Shown: positions 31,851 to 42,757, numbered from the stretch's first letter. The stretch: 42,757 nt of DNA from Paramacrobiotus richtersi (GCA_034698045.1 JAQGAU010000087.1:1-42757); one strand, 5' to 3'. Program-made: numbers and translations. The notes: generated by a model not told the origin, from the sequence alone.

Positions 31851-32903
31851 TTCTGACAAAAATTTTCAAGGGCCTAGACTTGCATGCCGTTACGAAAACG
31901 TTGCCAGTGCGTGTCTTAATGTGAAGTGGCTTTCTAAATTTTTTGCCTAGATTTTTGGTGTCAGTGTAAATTCTGTGTAACTTGCTATTATGCAGTTCAT
32001 ACGCTCTTCACATTTCTGAACCTGATTTCGTTCAGAGCGGGCCAGCCCTTCGCCGGGCGAATGCAACGAGCAGCTGACCAAGAAGCCTGATCAGATGTTC
32101 TTACTTGCTCCATTCCAGCTTAGATTTCGGGACATGGCGCCCATTTAAGCTTCGAAACTGATTAGTCTTTACTCTTTACAGTCGTACGCCCTCTTCCGGC
32201 ACTCAACCGCCGTAAACTCTGCATTTTGCTCAGTAATGATAGGTCCTTTTTGACCATCCCGCTATCTCGATGGAGCTATGGCCCTACCGCAAATTAATCC
32301 CATTGACCAATACCAAAATAAAACACTTTGAGACAAAACATTATTTGCAGCCAAATTTAATTAATGTACCTTAAAGAAACAACTGTCAAACTACATCGCT
32401 GAGAAAAATCTGACCTAAAATTACTGTCAGAACAAACACTATTGTGTTTCATAACACTTATAATTAGACATACGTATGCCAATCAATTCTAAACTGAACA
32501 CCTTCCTACACAGTCTTGGGAACCTCTAGGAGCCAATGTGCTATGAACAAGTACCCAAACTGCTGTTAACAACAGAAAGATGACATCCGACTCGGATGGA
32601 CCTTGTTCATGATTATTGTTCGTAAACATCGCATCAGACTAGCGTACATTTTGCAGTCATTGATCATTCCAGTTTCCAGGCGGCAACGTCCCTTGTCCCA
32701 GTTAAAGGTCCTGTTGAAGTTTTTGTGACATTAAGAATACACCGAGTTCTCGTTAAGATACATCTGGCGCCTCACTAAGCGGAAAAAAATAATGAGAAAT
32801 TCCTGACAACAACGTCGCAAGTTGTCATCGAAATCAAAGGCACATTAACTGATTATTAACAGACATTAGCGGCCGTTTACAGGCTCTGAAAGAGATTAAT
32901 GTA

Positions 32904-32917
32904 GCCCGTACACTACG
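32904..32917 (-). repeat. A-box-like word CGTAGTGTACGGGC
   Basis: Right site of family D copy 5. Confidence 0.6.
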
Positions 32918-33502
32918 CCACATCTCCCAATATGTATTGTCCGGCACGGTTACTACACACTACGCTCTACGGGGAAAATACTGCAAATCCAGTATCCAAA
33001 CTATAATTTCTTCCTGCTGCACGATACGTCGTGAAACTACTCTGCAAGCAACTAAATCAGTGACCTAAAGACGCCGGGACGCAGAGTTAAAAAACAAGGT
33101 GAGGCTCAAAATAATACAGGTTTATACGCTTCCAGTCCCAACAACCGAACAGTATTATCTGGAACTGAACAATTACTGCAGAAGACTTACAAGTTACAAC
33201 GAATGTGGAAATCGTAAAAAAAAGCGAGATAGGATAAAATCAAACATCTATACAGAAACGGACTTAACTGTAACAATACCAAAATAAAATAAATGCCGAA
33301 ATTTTGCTTATAATATTGAACGAAAACAGAATAAATGCGATTTGGCTTTATACGCATCTATGGCCAGTTAATTGTTGGGTCAGAAAAATCTGCACGCTGT
33401 GCAAACGTCCGAAAAATTAAACTGATGATGGGTAGACCATGGTTAGAAATCGCGCGCCGAGGGATACTAAGCAGTTCGTTCGCTGTTGCAGTCAGAGCGC
33501 GT

Positions 33503-33516
33503 GCCAATGTACTACA
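33503..33516 (-). repeat. A-box-like word TGTAGTACATTGGC
   Basis: A decayed site between family D and family C. Confidence 0.5.
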
Positions 33517-33599
33517 ACTTTCCTGTCATACCCCTCGCGTATCCGATTCCGGCAAAAAGCCCGTTTCACTGTTAAGAATTAAAACAATATGGAAGCTTA

Positions 33600-34130
33600 A
33601 ATTACGCACATCATCAGCGGTTTAAATAGGGATACATGATTAAAATAAAGGCGGGTACCCGGCTCACTACTAATACAGCGCCTTTTTAAAATCACCAAGT
33701 GACTCAAATCAGGCCTGTCCACTAAATTTAGCAGTAAGCTCGGCATTGGGAAATATGTTTACAGTTGTTCCGAATACTTCTTATTGGTTGCTTAATTGTT
33801 TAATTTGTTTATGAGATTTTATGGGTATACTTTACTGTTTTGGGTGTTGCCGTGTTTACTGTTATGCTGTTTATTTCTTATCGAACTAGTAAGTTCTTGT
33901 TAAGTCTACGTAGTCGTGTTTACTGGTTGCGCTGCGGCGACCATATCTGCAGCTCAGAAGTCGTAGTCCAATGGCACAAGAGCGTTTACATGGTTTATGA
34001 TCGCTCATGTGCCTGGCACACAGGAGAACAGAAAATCGTACACTATAGCACAATCCGTCAATTTTTGTTCACGTTATATTTACCACTATTTCGAGTCTGT
34101 TTTTGTTTCAGATTAATTTATAAACTGTAA
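33600..34130 (+). repeat. Dispersed repeat family C, copy at 33.6 kb
   Basis: Best single reference for family C. It starts near GATACATGATTAAAATAAAG (also at about 21155), runs through AGTGACTCAAATCAGGCC, TTGGTTGCTTAATTGTTTAA and GTCGTAGTCCAATGGCACAAG, and ends near TATTTACCACTATTTCGAG. The ORF at 33840-34130 reads through it without conservation. Confidence 0.6.
33962..33975 (+). repeat. A-box-like word CGTAGTCCAATGGC
   Basis: Family C copy at 33.6 kb. Confidence 0.75.
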
Positions 34131-34424
34131 AACAGTCATATAAAAACACACTGCAAACGGCAGAACGGCCTGGTATAAAACGTTTATATAGACAGATCTT
34201 CTGGTGTCTTGAATAATCCGCGCCCAATCTCTTTATACGAGCTTGTTGTAAACAGAGAGTATACCTTAACGCCCTGACCTTTCGGACAAGAACAATTCGC
34301 CCCTTCAGGCTAGACAAATCACATTTGTGATTTTGTGAAAACGTGACTCTCTTTTACGAACAAAGGAACTGTAAGTTTAGCACATGTTGGTAGTGATTTG
34401 CTGTGGTGTGTTTTTGCAGAATCA

Positions 34425-34550
34425 GCATTTACCCTTGTTACAACCGTGTTTTCTGCATCCAACCAAACAGTAGCAACTACCGTTTTTAGATGTGAGTACA
34501 GAATCCATGCGGTCCTATTTCTTTGTCCTTTTGTTCTTTTGTAAATTTGC
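34425..34550 (+). repeat. Dispersed repeat family I, copy 1
   Basis: The CATCCAACCAAACAGTAGCA block followed by TGTGAGTACAGAATCCATGC and GGTCCTAT recurs at 36205-36270. Confidence 0.5.
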
Positions 34551-34870
34551 AGTCGCTGCTCTCATTCCTGACCATACCTATAGCGATTTGCAAAACGCTG
34601 TCACAAATTATATTTGCAATAAATGTTCCAGCAGTACTCCACTACAACAGAAGTGTGAAATATAAATACAAAAACTGATTATACTCTTCGATTTGTGGCG
34701 ATGATCGCGGTGCCAGCGAATTGGACCGAAGTTTTGTTTCTCGTAGGTACACTGAGACGTGACGTTACAGTTTCCGTTACAAAGCATTTGTGAGTCGAGT
34801 AGTAGCTGTACTGTACTTTACTCATACGAGAGTGACTAGCTTCTTTGTCTGTATTTGCTGGAAGAGACAT

Positions 34871-34884
34871 CGTAGTACTGTGGC
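34871..34884 (+). repeat. A-box-like word CGTAGTACTGTGGC
   Basis: One mismatch, outside defined families. Confidence 0.6.
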
Positions 34885-35529
34885 TTTTCGGAAGTGTTCG
34901 GTTTGTTTGATTTTATAAGCACCGCTTTGTTAGTGAAATCACTTGATGGTACAAGCCGTTACTTAATAACTGCACTGATTTTTACTTATTTAACGGTATA
35001 TTCGACATCAGCCCAGACAACAGCCCAATTTTTACTTGTGTTTTAGTTAGTTTACTTGTTATCTCGCTGCTCGACCCGCGCGAATTTCAATGCATGAAAC
35101 CTGGGTGGACAGGTTGTCGCTTCTCTATGGACAATGCTGTAGCCGTATAGCTGATAAATAAATGTACAATACATGCCCACGTACAGTGATGTACTTGAGT
35201 AGCGCCATTCCGCAATCCGTTTATCTCTAATTATAATTATGGTATCACAGGTACGAGACGTAAGCCACGTAACAGTACAACGGGCACAGTAATCTACCAC
35301 ATCTTGAAGAAATAAACGAGATCCTTATTGCAATTTTCGCCCCATAAAACGAAAGGCGCGTGCTTATTAATTACGCTCGTGTTTAGCTATTTGCACTCAC
35401 GGACACTTGCTGGAAGTTTGAACAACGTTTTCGCGTTCAGACGGTATTCTGGCTGCAGAAAATTATTTGAAGCGTGAACAAACTTTTTTTACTGATTACG
35501 GATCTATTTTTCTGTATTTCTAGTGTATT

Positions 35530-35580
35530 TATAGATTTATTTTTATTTTTTATTGATTTATTTTTATTTTTTAATATTTT
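35530..35580 (+). repeat. T-rich tandem repeat, GATTTATTTTTATTTTTTATT units
   Basis: Two near-identical 21-bp units. It produces the Lys/Asn/Ile-rich open frame on the other strand at 35437-35637, which is not a gene. Confidence 0.6.
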
Positions 35581-36164
35581 CACCATATTTGTTATACTCT
35601 TATTTGCAGACTGATGTCTTTCCATTTTGAACAACACGGTCCACTGATGCTAATATCTGTAACTTGTAAACAGCTGTAAGCTGTGGAATTAATATGCTGT
35701 CACTTGGTTTGCAGGGTTATCACCCGTACAAGTCACGTACCGGAAGTCCCGCGCGGACGGCCGTTGTTCACTTTGCACGCGTTCTCGATGGATTTTTAGG
35801 TTTTTTGTGATGTTTTCTTCGAGATTATGCTCGTGTCTGTTCTGAATTAATTTTGTTTCCTGAGTTAAGTGTCTCCGGCGTGTGTGCGCTGACCATTGGT
35901 CAGTTCAGGGAGAAACACTAATGTAGTGCTACGCAAGCGAATTGGAAGCGATGATGGAAGAAACGATAATCAGAATGCTAACTTTTATGTGTGTGCAGAT
36001 ATTACACAGCGATATAATGTTTTTGTTATCTAGATCGAGCTACATCAAGATCTAGTTAGTGCAAAACACCGCATCTCTGCTTCTCTTGCGTTGTATGCTG
36101 ATCAGCTGCTGTTTACAAGCAAAGGTGACAAAACCCATAAATTTCGTACATGTTGCAGGCACGG

Positions 36165-36290
36165 ATTGCCAGATCCGCGCAATATAGCTGTTACGATCGG
36201 TTCCTCCACACCCAACCAAATAAACCAACGTTTTCAAATGTGAGTATGGAATCTATGCGGTCCTATGGTTTTCTTGGCCACCGGGGATTT
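36165..36290 (+). repeat. Dispersed repeat family I, copy 2
   Basis: Counterpart of 34425-34550: CACCCAACCAAATAAACCAA, then TGTGAGTATGGAATCTATGC and GGTCCTAT. Confidence 0.5.
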
Positions 36291-36416
36291 TAGATGTGCA
36301 TACTATCGTAAATTATATAACAACAACTAGCAATAACAAAAGTACGCGCACGAGTTTTCTATGCATCGGTCACTGCGTTGCCCACGTACAGTATACCGGC
36401 ATTTCTGTGGAAGCAT

Positions 36417-36430
36417 CGTAGTGTATCGGC
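36417..36430 (+). repeat. A-box-like word CGTAGTGTATCGGC
   Basis: Two mismatches. Confidence 0.5.
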
Positions 36431-36999
36431 AATTTAATTTTCCTCCCTTAATTTTGCAGGTTGTTATCAGTCAGCAAGATTGTGCATGTCATTGTGTTCC
36501 TTTTTTTCAGAATATTTTTTGTACGCTGTTGGAGAGACATGAACAGTGCATGATAACATGAACGGAAAACATCGAAAATATAAAAAAATTATTCTGAAAA
36601 TGACCGGCAAAGTTCCCTAAGCGCCTATTGTTGTTTACCAATTTAGAGACATGCTGAGAAACATTTTTCGGAAAATGTCTCATGACTTCCAGAGCTGGCT
36701 GTGCTAACTAATAAATTGTGATCAATATTATCGGTATAATTATATACCATCTCCTGCGTAAATGGATTTCGCTGTTAATATTATTAAAATTATGATTGTA
36801 ACATTATTCATATTATTAATTATTATTGTTAGTATTTCTGTTATTTTTGCACATTTAATTTCTGTTTATTTCGCTTCTAGAATGTTTATTACAATTGTTT
36901 TGCTTTTATTATGTGCACTGACAATGAGCCGAACTATGGCCGATCGCGAGCTACAAGTGTATGCAAGTACGTGAACAGCATGCAGTATAGCATGATGGT

Positions 37000-37013
37000 C
37001 GTAGTGCAGTGGC
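37000..37013 (+). repeat. A-box-like word CGTAGTGCAGTGGC (exact)
   Basis: Identical to the 1919 site but with unrelated flanks. Confidence 0.8.
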
Positions 37014-37779
37014 TGAAGGCATGTACTGCAGCCTTACAGAGTATCCCTTCAATGTATTCCTACACCAAACTAACAGAAAGTGTAAGCCAAATTTACAAGT
37101 AGTTTTTGTTGCATTTATTAATTGACACCCTTCATTATGTTTACGATTTTTAACTATTTAATTAGCTGGATATTATTCCTGCAGTGGTGAACCGCATGTT
37201 ACGTACAGCTGGTACAAATACGTATCATGACATATATTTGAATTATTTCTTTGCTTTCTTAATTATGCCTCCACGCGCAGCTAGAGTTTTGCATAATTTT
37301 AGATTTCCAGCACGAAACAACAATGTAAAAAGTCAAAACAATTACGCACGGGACAATTTTACACAAAACAATCCTTTACAGTAGACAATTTCGTTTAGTC
37401 GTTTTGCATGCAGAACATTAAAACAAAAATGCACACCTATGATTTTAATTAATGTGAAAATGTAGCGCGCTGTAAATTTTTGCAGGAAAATTCTAAAGTT
37501 TAAGAATATAATGCAAACTTATGATATGTATTTTGTGCGTTACTGGAGTAAAATTGTTGCAGAACTGAATATATAGATAGATACATAGAATTTCTTATCG
37601 TTACCTTTTAGCATGGCAGTAATGTAATAATAATACTAGTAATATTTACATATTAGTGAGTACAGCAAGTATTGCCGTACAGTATTTTGATTTCAGCACG
37701 CTTCGTTCTGTTGATGCGCTGTCTCATGGAACACTAGTCGTGCTACGTGTAGATACTCGCTATAGTATAATATGGCTTT

Positions 37780-37793
37780 CGTAGCGTGGTGGC
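37780..37793 (+). repeat. A-box-like word CGTAGCGTGGTGGC
   Basis: A decayed match. Confidence 0.45.
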
Positions 37794-38407
37794 TTTCAGG
37801 CGCTGTTGGAGTCGTTTGCATGCTGATGCCGTAACAAAACGTTCAGTTATACTGTTATAGTGCCAATACGCACTGGTTTCAAAAACACTTTTTTCATGCT
37901 GTGGTGCGGTTTTTTTGGCAACGCTTTGTTTATACAGATGCGCTTTTCGCTTTCGCGCGAGAGCTGTCTTGCGTAAAAATGACTGGTACTGCAGACTACC
38001 TGCAGCGCACGGTTGCTCGTATATGTTCCGGATTCCGTTCAAATATATTAAGTAGTACAATACTAGTTACAGAACCACTGTTTGTAATCTTTACTATTTC
38101 CATTATTTTCTGTTTTTGAATTGGGATTATTATTGTGATAAGAACTTAATAAATTTCGGTAAAATTTTGTTTGTACGCAGTGCGTATTGGCGCAATGGAA
38201 TATACCAAAAACACCAAACTAGACTGGCAATTAAATAAATCATTTGTATTAACTATTTATTTTGAGCTACGTATTTTTATCAAAAAATTAAAAGTATATT
38301 GCCAAAAAAGATACGGACGGCTAATACCGTGAAATTTTGCCGATGTATCGTTCTTCGTTATAGAAAGGCACTGACAGCTACGGAAATCCGAAGCTGAAGT
38401 CTCGAGT

Positions 38408-38421
38408 GCCTTTGCACTACG
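38408..38421 (-). repeat. A-box-like word CGTAGTGCAAAGGC
   Basis: One mismatch; faces 37780 at about 630 bp. Confidence 0.6.
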
Positions 38422-39239
38422 ATATTACACAGTCTTGTACGCTACGTCTCCTGTCATTGTTGTTTTGCCACTATTTATCACCTGCCTGATTATTATGTTG
38501 ATGTGTTCATAACATTGGCATGGACCAGCAATCTTTTCCAATCATGATGGAATTTTTGATTAAACACTGCGGTTAACAAAATTTATTGTTCTCCGATCGC
38601 CAAGCTTTATAAGGCTTGTGTGAAACGAAAACAATAGCGTTCAAAAATGTGCCCAGTCTTTCCATTCGACTCCCATATTTTGAAGCTTCGCCTTGTTTCT
38701 ACCTTTATTATTAATTTATTATACCTCCATTATTAATTTAGTTTCTGTTGTTATCTTCCTAAATATTGTTTTCTGTTTCATTTTAGCACAAATTTTCACC
38801 TGTGCATATTTCGCATTGCGCAAATATTCAGTTAAAAAATGGTTTAACGCGAGATTTTGTGCCAGCACTGCCTTGCGAGTTAAGGAATAACTGACCTTTG
38901 TTTGATTGCTATTTTAACGGACTGATTACGTTCTCAATGCTTAAAGAGTTGTTGTTAAAAATTAAGATTTACTGAAATGGATAAACAACTGGAAAGTGAC
39001 TGGTCTTGGAAAAATTAAGTGAAGCATTTGCGAAGATGCTGCAGGTGCCAGCTTTGAATTTAAAACCACACAAATTAATTATTATTATTCATTATTTTCT
39101 TCCAATTAATTAAATAGATTAATTACATAAAGTCTTGTTCGGGCCAGATTAAATGAGGCCGTTGCATTTTTTTAATAAATTTCATCACGGTCGGTTAACG
39201 ATTCGTCTGGGATGAGAATCAGTATATCTGTAGTATAGT

Positions 39240-39253
39240 CGTAGAACAGTGGC
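39240..39253 (+). repeat. A-box-like word CGTAGAACAGTGGC
   Basis: One mismatch. Confidence 0.65.
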
Positions 39254-40884
39254 AATCATCACTTTCTTCGTACCAGAGCAATAAAATGCCGTCACAATTG
39301 CTAGTGATACGTTACGTTTGGCAATAATCATTTTGCTTTTAGATTTTTTCCAAGTTATGGAGCAATTTTGTACAAATCAAAAGTGCATGGAAAATCGAAT
39401 ATTTATTAAGGAACACCGATACCCGCAAATTCTCACGCACTGGGAAAATTAATTATGGAAATTGTGGCAAAAACTTATCAGGGAAATTTCTTAATTCACG
39501 TGTTCCTGCATTTATAGAAATAACAGTAACCATTGTAAAGTAAGGACTTTCAAATACGTACTGGCGATTTAGTATATTTTGATAATTATATTGACAAGTT
39601 TTAAAATGGTCTAAAAAGTAAACTCCTTAAATTGTTACTGAGAATTGAGTGTAATTACCGAATTTATTACAGTTTGCAGACATATAGAAAAACAACATTA
39701 ATTCGTCTTGCATTATTTAATTGCCTGTTGTCAAGAGGCATATCCAAAAGCCATAGTTAACTATTAGAGCCCTAATTATTATTAATTTACAATAACAATT
39801 CTTTATACAACTATATAACGGATCGTAATTTCCCGCAATATGGGAGAGTTATTAATTATAATAATCCTTCCAATGGCGGAAACCAGTACCGCAGTACAAT
39901 TCGATTAGGTTTGTAGAATGCATACATGTGATAAATTATACATATATACGTATACTGATATGTATATGAAAGGTTGCAAGTACTGCTGGACAGGTACACG
40001 TAATTTAAGTGTACGTAATATATGCTTGTAAATGTCAATGTCAGCTTTGTCACAAAAACTTTACTACACATTTTGCACCGTCATTTTGTTGATGTGCAAC
40101 TCTTGGTACAATTTTTCGAAGCTCACTTTTTTGTTTTCCCCAAATCTTCTGGTTAATATTACATTGCCTTCCGGATACATGGAACAGTTCAGTGACATTC
40201 ATTTGTACCGTTATGTCGACAGACAGCCCGCTGCAGTTAACCAGTGCGTTTCGTTTGATCTGAATTATCCTAAAATATGTCCCCAAAGAAAACTAGAGAA
40301 TTTCCTGAGCATTAATCTGTTGTCAGCATTAATCAAGAAATATTGTAGAATATTCTGGAGAGGTCTTGACCGGTATCAGTTCCTTGTCGGTTTTACTGAT
40401 AATGAGCATAAAGTCAATTTATTAGCATTTCTTATTAACATAACAGTACGAACATTCATAGATTTTTATGTATACGGTAATTAATGTAACGATTTATTAC
40501 AGATCAGTTCATTGCGACGGTCACAATATCTATGATACTTCATTGATCCGCGAGCAAATGCAGAGGAACAAAATACGAGCAATGTTAGCGCAATATCAAC
40601 CGCTCAATTGTAGCGCCGGAGTACTTTCGAGAGTTTGGGTGTGCGTGAAACAAATCTGACATAAAAATCCTGTAATGTTTCGAGTTTGTTTTGTTTTGGG
40701 TTATTCTCAGTGTCCAATTACGTACAATTAGGTTGCCTTAAACAGCTATGGGAAATTAAGTTAAAAACGATGATCATATTGTTAGCCAGCAATCTTCTGT
40801 ATATAACTGTAAAAACAGAGCTGTCGAGAATAAACGTTGATCGCAGTGCATTTGCTTATGGATGCTACAAAACTATCTGTCAAA

Positions 40885-40898
40885 GCCACCGTACTACG
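40885..40898 (-). repeat. A-box-like word CGTAGTACGGTGGC
   Basis: One mismatch. Confidence 0.65.
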
Positions 40899-41034
40899 AT
40901 TCTCTCCTAGCTACAGCTAACGGGAAAAGCTTATCGTAGTCATTCTCTTATGAATACGACAGCATTAATATTTGTAAAAAATGCCCCAAATATGACACTG
41001 AACAGCAAACATTTACTGCATGCACAAACGCTAA

Positions 41035-41420
41035 CCGATTGTAAAGATTGTAATCGAAAAAGACGACTTTTCCCATATTTACGGCAATCATTTCCCATGA
41101 AATATCATCGTTCTATGGCATCGAGCCACTATACTACGCATTTCATGCGAACGCAGCAGTTATCAGCGAATTATAAGCGTATGCTTCGCGAAAGAGTCTG
41201 TATAAACCATACCTCGGCGTGCTATGAAATGCTATACTCTTTCTTTATTTCACTCCACTACACTATAACAATTCACCCGGAAAAAAGACATTATCGCAAT
41301 AATTTCCTGGTAACATCAGTAACAAAGGAACCGCACCAGATACTGCAGAAAAATGCTCTTATTTTGTTTGGAAATTTTGAACTGTTTCGGCAGTTATCGT
41401 TCAACGCTGGTTTGTACGCT
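41035..41420 (+). repeat. Dispersed repeat family J, copy 1
   Basis: Colinear with 42155-42560: TTTCCCATGA, ATCGAGCCACTATACTACGC, CAGCGAATTATAAGCG, CGAAAGAGTCTGTA, AACAAAGGAACCGCACCAGA, TACTGC. The 158-codon ORF at 40950-41426 overlaps it. Copy 2 keeps the nucleotide match but not the reading frame, so I do not call a gene. Confidence 0.65.
41126..41139 (-). repeat. A-box-like word CGTAGTATAGTGGC (exact)
   Basis: Family J copy 1. Confidence 0.75.
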
Positions 41421-41626
41421 ACATAACAAGGAACTATGTAGATATATATACGTCGTGTCGTAGCTTCAGTGTCATCAAGTGTCAACGTCCTGCTGTGAAT
41501 TTTATCGTTGGTGCCTGGTACAAGGCGTATAATGTACAAATTTCTCGGGTTGTGGATGTCGATATTTTGCTGTCCTTTAATTTGTTTGCACCTCAGCTGT
41601 GTTCCTGATTGTGTAGGGTGGAACGC

Positions 41627-41635
41627 TATATAAAG
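41627..41635 (+). promoter_or_regulatory. Strong TATA box with no clear gene downstream
   Basis: CTATATAAAGAGCGC is a near-consensus TATA box. A perfect 9-bp inverted repeat, GGTGGAACG (41618-41626) and CGTTCCACC (41692-41700), brackets it and the expected start site. The 200 bp after it are GC-richer (41750-41900) but lack a convincing ORF. Confidence 0.3.
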
Positions 41636-42154
41636 AGCGCATAAAACTGTACGTTGAGTTTTGTCCGCTTTTTATTGTAGACTCTAGTAACGTTCCACCT
41701 CCAGAACCGCATTTTTTTAAGCATTTCAGTTTAATACATTAAACAACAGATTAGCATGCTTTCAGGACCCCACACGTTACGTCACCCGTCCACAATAACA
41801 TGTAATCGGGTGATGATCGCCAGGACACTTGTGTAACTGTGGGAGGCGGTTAAGTACGCGAATCCGCCCATTGCCGGCGTTGGATCTAAGGATGATAACA
41901 TCATTAACATGCTGATCTAATTCCTGTGACTTTTGTACAGGTCGTGTTTAGCTGGTCTGCATTACTGGTCATCACAATGAGCACTGTTGCACTCCATAGT
42001 ACATACATACATAGCTAATCTGTACAAAATGTGTGGAATTGTATTAATTTGCTCAGAATTACTGACACTGTGAATCATCGACTGCTACAAGTAATAAAAA
42101 AACGCACGTACATCTAAACAGAAATGCAAGACGAAGTAAGTATAGTAAAACTTG

Positions 42155-42560
42155 TCTACAGATTATACTCGCGAAAATGATTTTCCCACGTTTGCATAAA
42201 CCATTTCCCATGATCAATCACATCTCGACTCTTTGGTCTGGTCTGAATGGTTCCGTAATCGAGCCACTGTACTACGCATTTCTTGCGACCGAAACGGTTA
42301 TCATGACATCGTATCAGCGAATTGTAAGCGGCGTATGCTTCTGGAAAGAGTCTGTAGAAGTACAAACCTGACCTGTTCAAAACCGTCTCTTTTCTTTACT
42401 AAACCCCAGTGCAATATCTACCCGAAAAAATGCATTTTCACATGATTCAGTAATTTAGCACTGACTTTAACAACAAAAGAACTGCATCGGATACTGCTTA
42501 CAGTTGATCGGAATGAATTCTTTACTTTGTTCCTATAGTTGTCGTTTGTTGCTGGTTTTA
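42155..42560 (+). repeat. Dispersed repeat family J, copy 2
   Basis: Second copy about 1.12 kb after the first in the same orientation, with the A-box word at 42263-42276 on the minus strand. ORFs here at 42156-42445 on both strands are shadows of the repeat. Confidence 0.65.
42263..42276 (-). repeat. A-box-like word CGTAGTACAGTGGC (exact)
   Basis: Family J copy 2. About 45 bp on, GAGTCGAGATG is a poor B-box candidate. Confidence 0.8.
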
Positions 42561-42680
42561 AGCTTTGCCGCTCGTGTCTTAATTGTGTACTCGTACCAGA
42601 TTTTGGTCTGGTTCGTGTCAGCTATCAGACGTCGACCCATGTACGACAACGATACAACCTAGCTCTAATGGAATGCAGTT

Positions 42681-42757
42681 GGGGAGCATCCATAAATTAC
42701 GTACGCAACGAACCGGGGAGGGAGGGGGTCTAAAAACGTGACGACTAAATACTTATA
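42681..42757 (+). mobile_element. Terminal part of a DNA transposon or MITE, cut by the window edge
   Basis: GGGGAGCATCCATAAATTACGTACGC followed by a G-rich GGGGAGGGAGGGGGTCTAAAAACGTGACG resembles, from memory, the widespread animal repeat ends built as GGGG..TCCATAAATTACGT..GGGGGAGGGGGTC. Only one end is present and no duplication can be checked. Superfamily not determined. Confidence 0.5.

Larger units (their letters stand above)
31680..33020 (+). repeat. Dispersed repeat family D, longest copy 5
   Basis: The most complete copy, about 1.3 kb. It is colinear with 1855-2765 plus an extra GC-richer insert at 32030-32290 that the first copy lacks. It holds A-box-like words at 31837 (+), about 32532 (-, decayed) and 32904 (-). 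No ORF longer than chance is present. Non-autonomous element of unknown superfamily. Confidence 0.7.
34555..41030. other. AT-rich spacer, no convincing gene
   Basis: Holds seven A-box words, family I copy 2 and T-rich simple repeats. The 150-codon frame at 40032-40484 is the longest here; it is rich in Phe, Leu, Asn and Tyr as expected of random AT-rich DNA and shows no motif. Minus frame 37743-38060 likewise. Confidence 0.55.

Noticed and set aside
35437-35637. Lys/Asn-rich 66-codon minus ORF
   Set aside because: It is produced by the T-rich tandem repeat at 35530-35580.
40032-40484. 150-codon ORF as a gene
   Set aside because: No motif, no signal peptide, no conserved neighbour; overlapping minus frame of 78 codons is equally open.
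40950-41426. 158-codon ORF as a gene
   Set aside because: It overlaps dispersed repeat J; the second copy does not keep the frame, and composition is that of random AT-rich DNA.
1919-42276. CRISPR array
   Set aside because: Spacing is irregular and large, the repeat is only 14 bp, both strands are used, and the genome is animal-like.
1-42757. LTR retroelement, endogenous virus or Polinton copy
   Set aside because: I saw no long terminal repeats, polymerase, integrase, protease or capsid-like reading frames in any frame.

Overview
This looks like an intergenic, repeat-laden stretch of a large animal nuclear genome. It is AT-rich, has no operons and no dense coding, and holds only short chance-length ORFs apart from one convincing protein gene. 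That gene is a MATH-BTB (SPOP/TDPOZ-like) protein at 24038-25074. Intronless or intron-poor MATH-BTB genes are expanded in several ecdysozoans (nematodes, arachnids, tardigrades), so an ecdysozoan host is my best guess. The sequence alone does not settle this.

The gene has a plausible TATA box 83 bp upstream of its ATG and polyadenylation-signal candidates downstream. A single-base frameshift lies inside the BTB domain, so it is either a recent pseudogene or carries an assembly error.

Most of the rest is old, diverged (by eye roughly 60-80% identical) dispersed repeats that I grouped by reading. Family C: about 5215-5800, 21402-21690 inverted, 21770-22260, 33600-34130. Family D: about 1855-2765, 12700-12935, 16540-16800, 17163-17490 inverted, 31680-33020. 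Families B, E, F, G and H make up a region repeated three times in direct orientation between 8.2 and 21.1 kb. Family J: 41035-41420 and 42155-42560. Family I: 34425-34550 and 36165-36290. None carries a recognisable transposase, reverse transcriptase or capsid reading frame. Within this repeat matter lie four tRNA-like Pol III promoter modules with both A and B boxes (two are Ser/Leu-like), two strong hairpins (17099-17162 and 27791-27907), and what looks like the terminal region of a DNA transposon at the right edge.

The most striking signal is a 14-bp word, CGTAGTRYARTGGC. With its variants it occurs about 40 times on both strands, roughly once per kilobase, inside otherwise unrelated repeat families. 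It matches the 5' part of animal tRNA-Val, including a perfect Pol III A box, yet a matching B box is usually missing. It is absent from the 3.9 kb around the MATH-BTB gene.

Several GC-richer, coding-like islands are open over 60-110 codons but match no family I recognise: 6385-6960, 15950-16309, 17461-17745, 22520-23210 and 28430-30570. They could be exons of genes extending past what I can resolve, or gene remnants.
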